64,000 bases of DNA, from positions 5,722,501 through 5,786,500 of the forward strand of contig JAKSXM010000237.1 of the NCBI GenBank assembly GCA_022575985.1. The letters run 5' to 3'. The notes beneath the pieces were generated by a model. The model saw nothing but the letters and a program-made list of their open reading frames with translations. It made no database searches and was not told the origin of the DNA. Shown piece by piece: positions 60,199 to 64,000 of this stretch (its first letter is position 1; each line of letters starts with the position of its first letter). The stretch comes from Anagrus nilaparvatae (taxonomy: Eukaryota; Arthropoda; Insecta; Hymenoptera; Mymaridae). The position numbers and the translations under genes are program-made.

Positions 60199-63100
60199 TT
60201 AAAGGTGCTCGAAATGCATACCGTTATTTGCAAGACATAAACGAGCCCTTTCATAAATGCTTTCCGTTGCTCTTCTGATTTCAGCTGGTTGAAGGCTTTG
60301 AAAAGCTTGTTGGATTCTTAACCATGTTAATTCCCTTGTAGATGTATCTCCCTGATAGACCACATTCTTTATACGACCCCATAAGTAGTAATCACAAGCG
60401 TTAAGATCCGGACTCCTGGCAGGCCAGGGAATAGGACCACCCCGACCAACCCAGCGGCCGGGAAACATTCTGTTCAACACATTTCTAACAATATGGGCTC
60501 CGTGAGCAGGGGCCCCATCATGCAAGTAGATCAAGTTATCAACAATTTCTGCTGGCAATCCAGCTTCCAATATCAAGGGTGGTAACCTTTGTCTAAGGAA
60601 TTCCACATAAGCTTCTGCACCCAAGCGTTCAGATAGCTCTATGGGTCCTATCTAAAATATTTGAAAAATATTTATCAATTTTTTTTAAATGATAATGATT
60701 ATACTATTGTTTTCAGCTGTCTTTATCAGACAGATAATGAAATGGTAAATAAATTTTACACACCACTATATTATTAACAACGGCTGCCCATACGTTTATA
60801 GACCACCTATGTTGGAATGCTGTCTGCCGTATAAGTCTGTAAAATTTGAATATTAAAATTTAGATAATGATTATTGTTGTTCTAATAACAAGAGATTATA
60901 TACAAGTAAACATGTTCCATGCATATTAGTTCAATATTTATTAAAAATAATTTTTTTAATAAAAATTATCTGAAACTACCAAAAAACTAAAATGGCTGCC
61001 AAAGATCGATAATTGAACCCTTTGAACTAAAACTTTGCATGGAGGCTTATTTTTAGTAGTACTTCCGAGAAAAAATAGTTTGGAACCGATTTGAAAACCT
61101 ATTAACCATGCACCCCAAATTGGTAAATTTATATCTAACCATATAATATTTAAATTTTATGCAAAGCATTTTATTATTTTAAATTTATTATTTTTACCTG
61201 GGATTCTCATCAGTCCAATAAACGTAATTTTTCTGGTTGAACATACCATTTCTCGTAAAAGTACATTCATCAACAAAAAAAAACAGTGAAGAAAGATTAA
61301 GACCACGAGCAGCTAACCGAGGTTGTAAATTTAAAATTGCTAAGCAAAATTGCCTTCTAGCTCTGTAGTCATTCACACCCATCAAGGCTTGGACTTTTTG
61401 ATACCGAAAAGGATGAAATCCATGAAATCTGTAAAAAATAAGTTATCTGTTTAAAATTAGCCCAAAAAATTATTGTCGAAAGAAAAGATTTAAAATATTG
61501 TATCTGAAATAAAATCAAAGTATAAATTAAGTGGAAAAATATTATACTTTTTCAGTTATTTTAATTATGAATACCCAAAAAATATTTATTTTTAAATTTT
61601 AAATTTACGTATAAAATATTTAAAAATCGTTTTTTATTTAACTGGTTGTAAAAGGAATTTAAAGTATTAAAATTTGATTTAATATAATTATTAATAAGCC
61701 AAAATTTTCTAATTTTATAATATGTAATTATCACCTTACTAGATGTTAAGATTCTAAACCCAAACTATATTGATTCCCTAAACTCGTATTCTAGGCACCT
61801 AAATAAAAATTTATTTTAAATAAATGAAATTAAATTTTATCAAGGTTTACATTTGCAATTGATTGTTTATAAATTAAACAATGCTTTAAATTGTAAATCA
61901 ATTTAAATAAAAAACATTAAAGCTTTTAATCAGTAAATATAAAAAAATATTTTTTTAGTAAAATTTTTTTCAGAAAAAAAATTTAAAAAAAGTATATCCA
62001 TCAAAATCATTTTGGTGACTAGTAAAAATTAAAATTTATTTAAAATAATAAAACAAACCTTAGAATTCTGTGTACCATAGTGGTATTAGTGCCAAAGCGA
62101 AAGGCACAAACCCTAGTACTTAAATTTGGATTTTCTTCAAATTCTGCTAGGACTAAAATTTCTAATTCTATTTCAATCTACAAATTGCAAAAAAATTAAA
62201 ATAAATCTCGCGCAAAAAAACCATGTTGGTTTACCAGATGGTAAACCACAAGTTTTTTTAAGGAAATAAAAAGGTTAAAGTAAGACCCTCAGAATTAAAG
62301 TAACCCTTCCAGGTAAAAGCGGATAGCCTGAGGGTATAATTTTCAATTTTTCAACCCAAGATAATTTCCAATTTTCCAAGATGGTGGACCATAAAACTTG
62401 AAAAATTGAACTTTTAACTTTATAAGGTGGTTTTTAGGGCAAGAATGATGAATTTTCGGTGGAAAATATTAAATTTTTCTTCTGTTTTTTCTATTGGTTT
62501 TCAATAATGGCCATGATTTTTAGTAAAGTATCTATGTTTTTCGAGGTTTTATAGGTTGGGTTAAAAAATTGAATATTTTGCATCGAAAATTTATATTTCT
62601 TGCCCTAAAAAACCCCCTTGTAAAGTTCAAAGTTCATTTTTTTAAGTTTCTCTGTCCGCCATCGGAAAATCGTAAAATATGTTGAGTTAAATAACTGAAT
62701 ATTTTCCACCGAAAATTCATATTGCTTGCCCTAAAAAAAATCCTTGTAAAGTTAAAAGTTTTTCCAGTTTTTATGGTCCGCCATCTTAGAAAATTGTAAA
62801 ATAGGTTGGGTTAAAAAATTTAATACTTTCCATCGAAAATTCGTTTTTCTTGTCCTAAAAACGCCCTTTTATAGTTAAAAGTTCATTTTCTCAAGTGTTA
62901 TGGTCCGCCATCTTTGAAAAACGGAAAATAGGTTGGGTTAAATAATTAAATATTTTACATAGAAAATTCATATTGCTTGCCCTAAAAAAAATCCTTGTAA
63001 AGTTAAAAGTTCATTTTTCCAGTTTTTATGGTCCGCCATCTTAGAAAATCGTAAAATAGGTTGGGTAAAAAAATTTAATACTTCCCATCGAAAATTCGTA

Positions 63101-63785
63101 TTTCTTGCCCTAAAAAACGCCCTTTTATAGTTAAAAGTTCATTTTTTCAAGTGTTATGGTCCGCCATCTTGAAAAAACGGAAAATAAGTTGGGTTAAATA
63201 ATTAAATATTTTACATAGAAAATTCATATTTCTTGCCCTAAAAAACGCCCTTTTATAGTTAAAAGTTTATTTTTTTAAGCTTCTCGGTCCGCCATATTGG
63301 AAAATTGGAAAATATCTTGGGTTGAATAATTGAAAATTATACCCCCAGGGTATCTGCTTCTACCTTGAAGGGTCATTTTCATCTTGAGGCTCGGACATTA
63401 ACCTTTTTATTTCCTTAACCAGATGGTAAACCGTCATTTTTTGCGCGAGATTAGATAAAGAATAAAAATCATACATGCTGCTAATTAATTAAAATTAGAT
63501 ATTATGACTGAATTTAAGACCTACCCTTTTAAATCTACCACCATAGGCATGATTTGGCACTAAACAGCCTACCCTTCTCATTCTTCGATTAAGACGTACA
63601 AATACCCGATAGTCTGGATATCTTCTGAGCCCTTCATTTTCACGCTGATATCTTCGTGCCGCTGCTCTGGGATTGTAATTTTCCAAAATTAAGTATCTGT
63701 ACATTAGCTCGTATTCATGTCTCAGATATTCTCTATGAGCCCAATTATTAAGCAAATTCAAATAATCTTCAATGTTTACTTCCAT
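60199..63785 (-). CDS. Five-exon DUF4817/mariner-like transposase gene, open throughout
   Basis: Model: exon 1 63785-63525 (from MEVNIEDYLNLL, donor GTAGGT), exon 2 62177-62059 (acceptor TTTGTAG, donor GTTTGT), exon 3 61428-61198, exon 4 60836-60764, exon 5 60651-60199. All junctions are GT..AG and phases agree. The total is 1,137 nt, or 378 codons plus stop, with no in-frame stop. Order: N-terminal helix-turn-helix region (PRAAARRYQRENEGL), second helical block (STRVCAFRFGTNTTMVHRIL), FHGFHPFRYQKVQ, first catalytic Asp in FFVDECTF, HRWSINVWAAVV, IGPIELS, second Asp in YLHDGAPAHG, WVGRGGPIPWPARSPDLNA with the third Asp, then DYYLWG. By my count 36 residues separate the last two Asp. An upstream in-frame ATG at 63803 would add six residues. 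Multiple introns and a clean frame suggest either a recently active intron-bearing transposon or a domesticated gene. Confidence 0.85.
62204..63452. mobile_element. 1.25-kb foldback element in intron 1 of the transposase gene
   Basis: Ends are AATCTCGCGCAAAAAA at the left and its mirror TTTTTTGCGCGAGATT at the right. The long inverted arms include ACCAGATGGTAAACC, AATAAAAAGGTTAA and TTCAATTATT-like text. Between them (62,390-63,310) run about seven units of roughly 120 bp sharing GGTCCGCCATCTT, AAAATAGGTTGGGTTAAA and TTGCCCTAAAAAACGCCC. It begins 27 bp upstream of the exon 2 acceptor, leaving the splice signal intact. No coding capacity. Confidence 0.85.
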
Positions 63786-64000
63786 TATACAACACAACAA
63801 CACACTAATATTTTTATTAAAATTAAAAACAGGAAAATACTTTAATATTGACTTTTAGCAACTTTATCTATGCAAAAAACTCTTACTGTAACTGATTGAC
63901 AATATGGCCCCTAAACCAAGCAAGCTGCCCATACAACAGGATCTATAGCATAAACGAAAAGAAAACCTAAAAAAGTCCCTGTGCGCGTTTATAACGAAGC
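63786..64000. other. Upstream flank of the transposase gene
   Basis: The minus-strand promoter should lie here. No clear TATA box or terminal inverted repeat can be assigned before the window ends. Confidence 0.3.

Overview
This is an AT-rich, repeat-saturated piece of an arthropod nuclear genome, most likely an insect. The evidence is spliced genes with GT..AG introns, R1-like non-LTR retrotransposons with poly(A) tails, Helitrons inserted between A and T, insect-type DUF4817/mariner-like transposases, a retroviral env relic of the insect errantivirus type, and a SEL1L-like pseudogene. A parasitoid hymenopteran would fit the extreme AT content and the BTB and DUF4817 content, but that is inference. 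Nothing bacterial was found: no operons, ribosome binding sites or CRISPR.

Layout. 0.5-1.7 kb: an unrecognised spliced gene with a tandemly duplicated exon. 4,269-37,252: a 33-kb block bounded by about 0.8-kb inverted repeats that begin CAGGGTG, are flanked by TA, and run into matching inverted minisatellites. Inside the block, in order: a transposase pseudogene (8.6-14.8 kb) broken by an antisense LINE in its second exon and by a palindromic 500-bp-unit array in its last intron; a dispersed repeat hit by a 4.15-kb Helitron (17,907-22,059); a 6.1-kb palindrome (22,318-28,461) carrying BTB exon copies and 21 copies of a small stem-loop; a seven-exon gene ending in a PHD finger (30,054-34,637); and the 3' end of a second Helitron (35,655).

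37.3-45.5 kb: a broken env relic, an R1-like LINE that stops in its endonuclease domain and goes straight into poly(A), diffuse tandem repeats, and a pseudogene of a widespread transposon-linked family cut off by an LTR. 45.5-51 kb: a 902-bp LTR with an adjacent primer-binding-site-like sequence and minisatellites, with no gag or pol seen. 51.6-57.3 kb: SEL1L-like relic exons and a 3.2-kb palindrome of 333-bp repeats. 60.2-63.8 kb: a second transposase gene of five exons whose spliced frame is fully open (378 codons), with a foldback element in its first intron.

How the parts relate. Most of the window is a record of nested insertions. Several insertions can be removed exactly by eye: the LINE by its AACCCTT duplication, the Helitron by its A/T target, and a MITE by its ACATT duplication. 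The functional candidates are the five-exon transposase gene and, less surely, the PHD-finger gene, which has one stop and one frameshift. Coordinates of diffuse repeats are approximate. No similarity search was run, and family names rest on recognised motifs.
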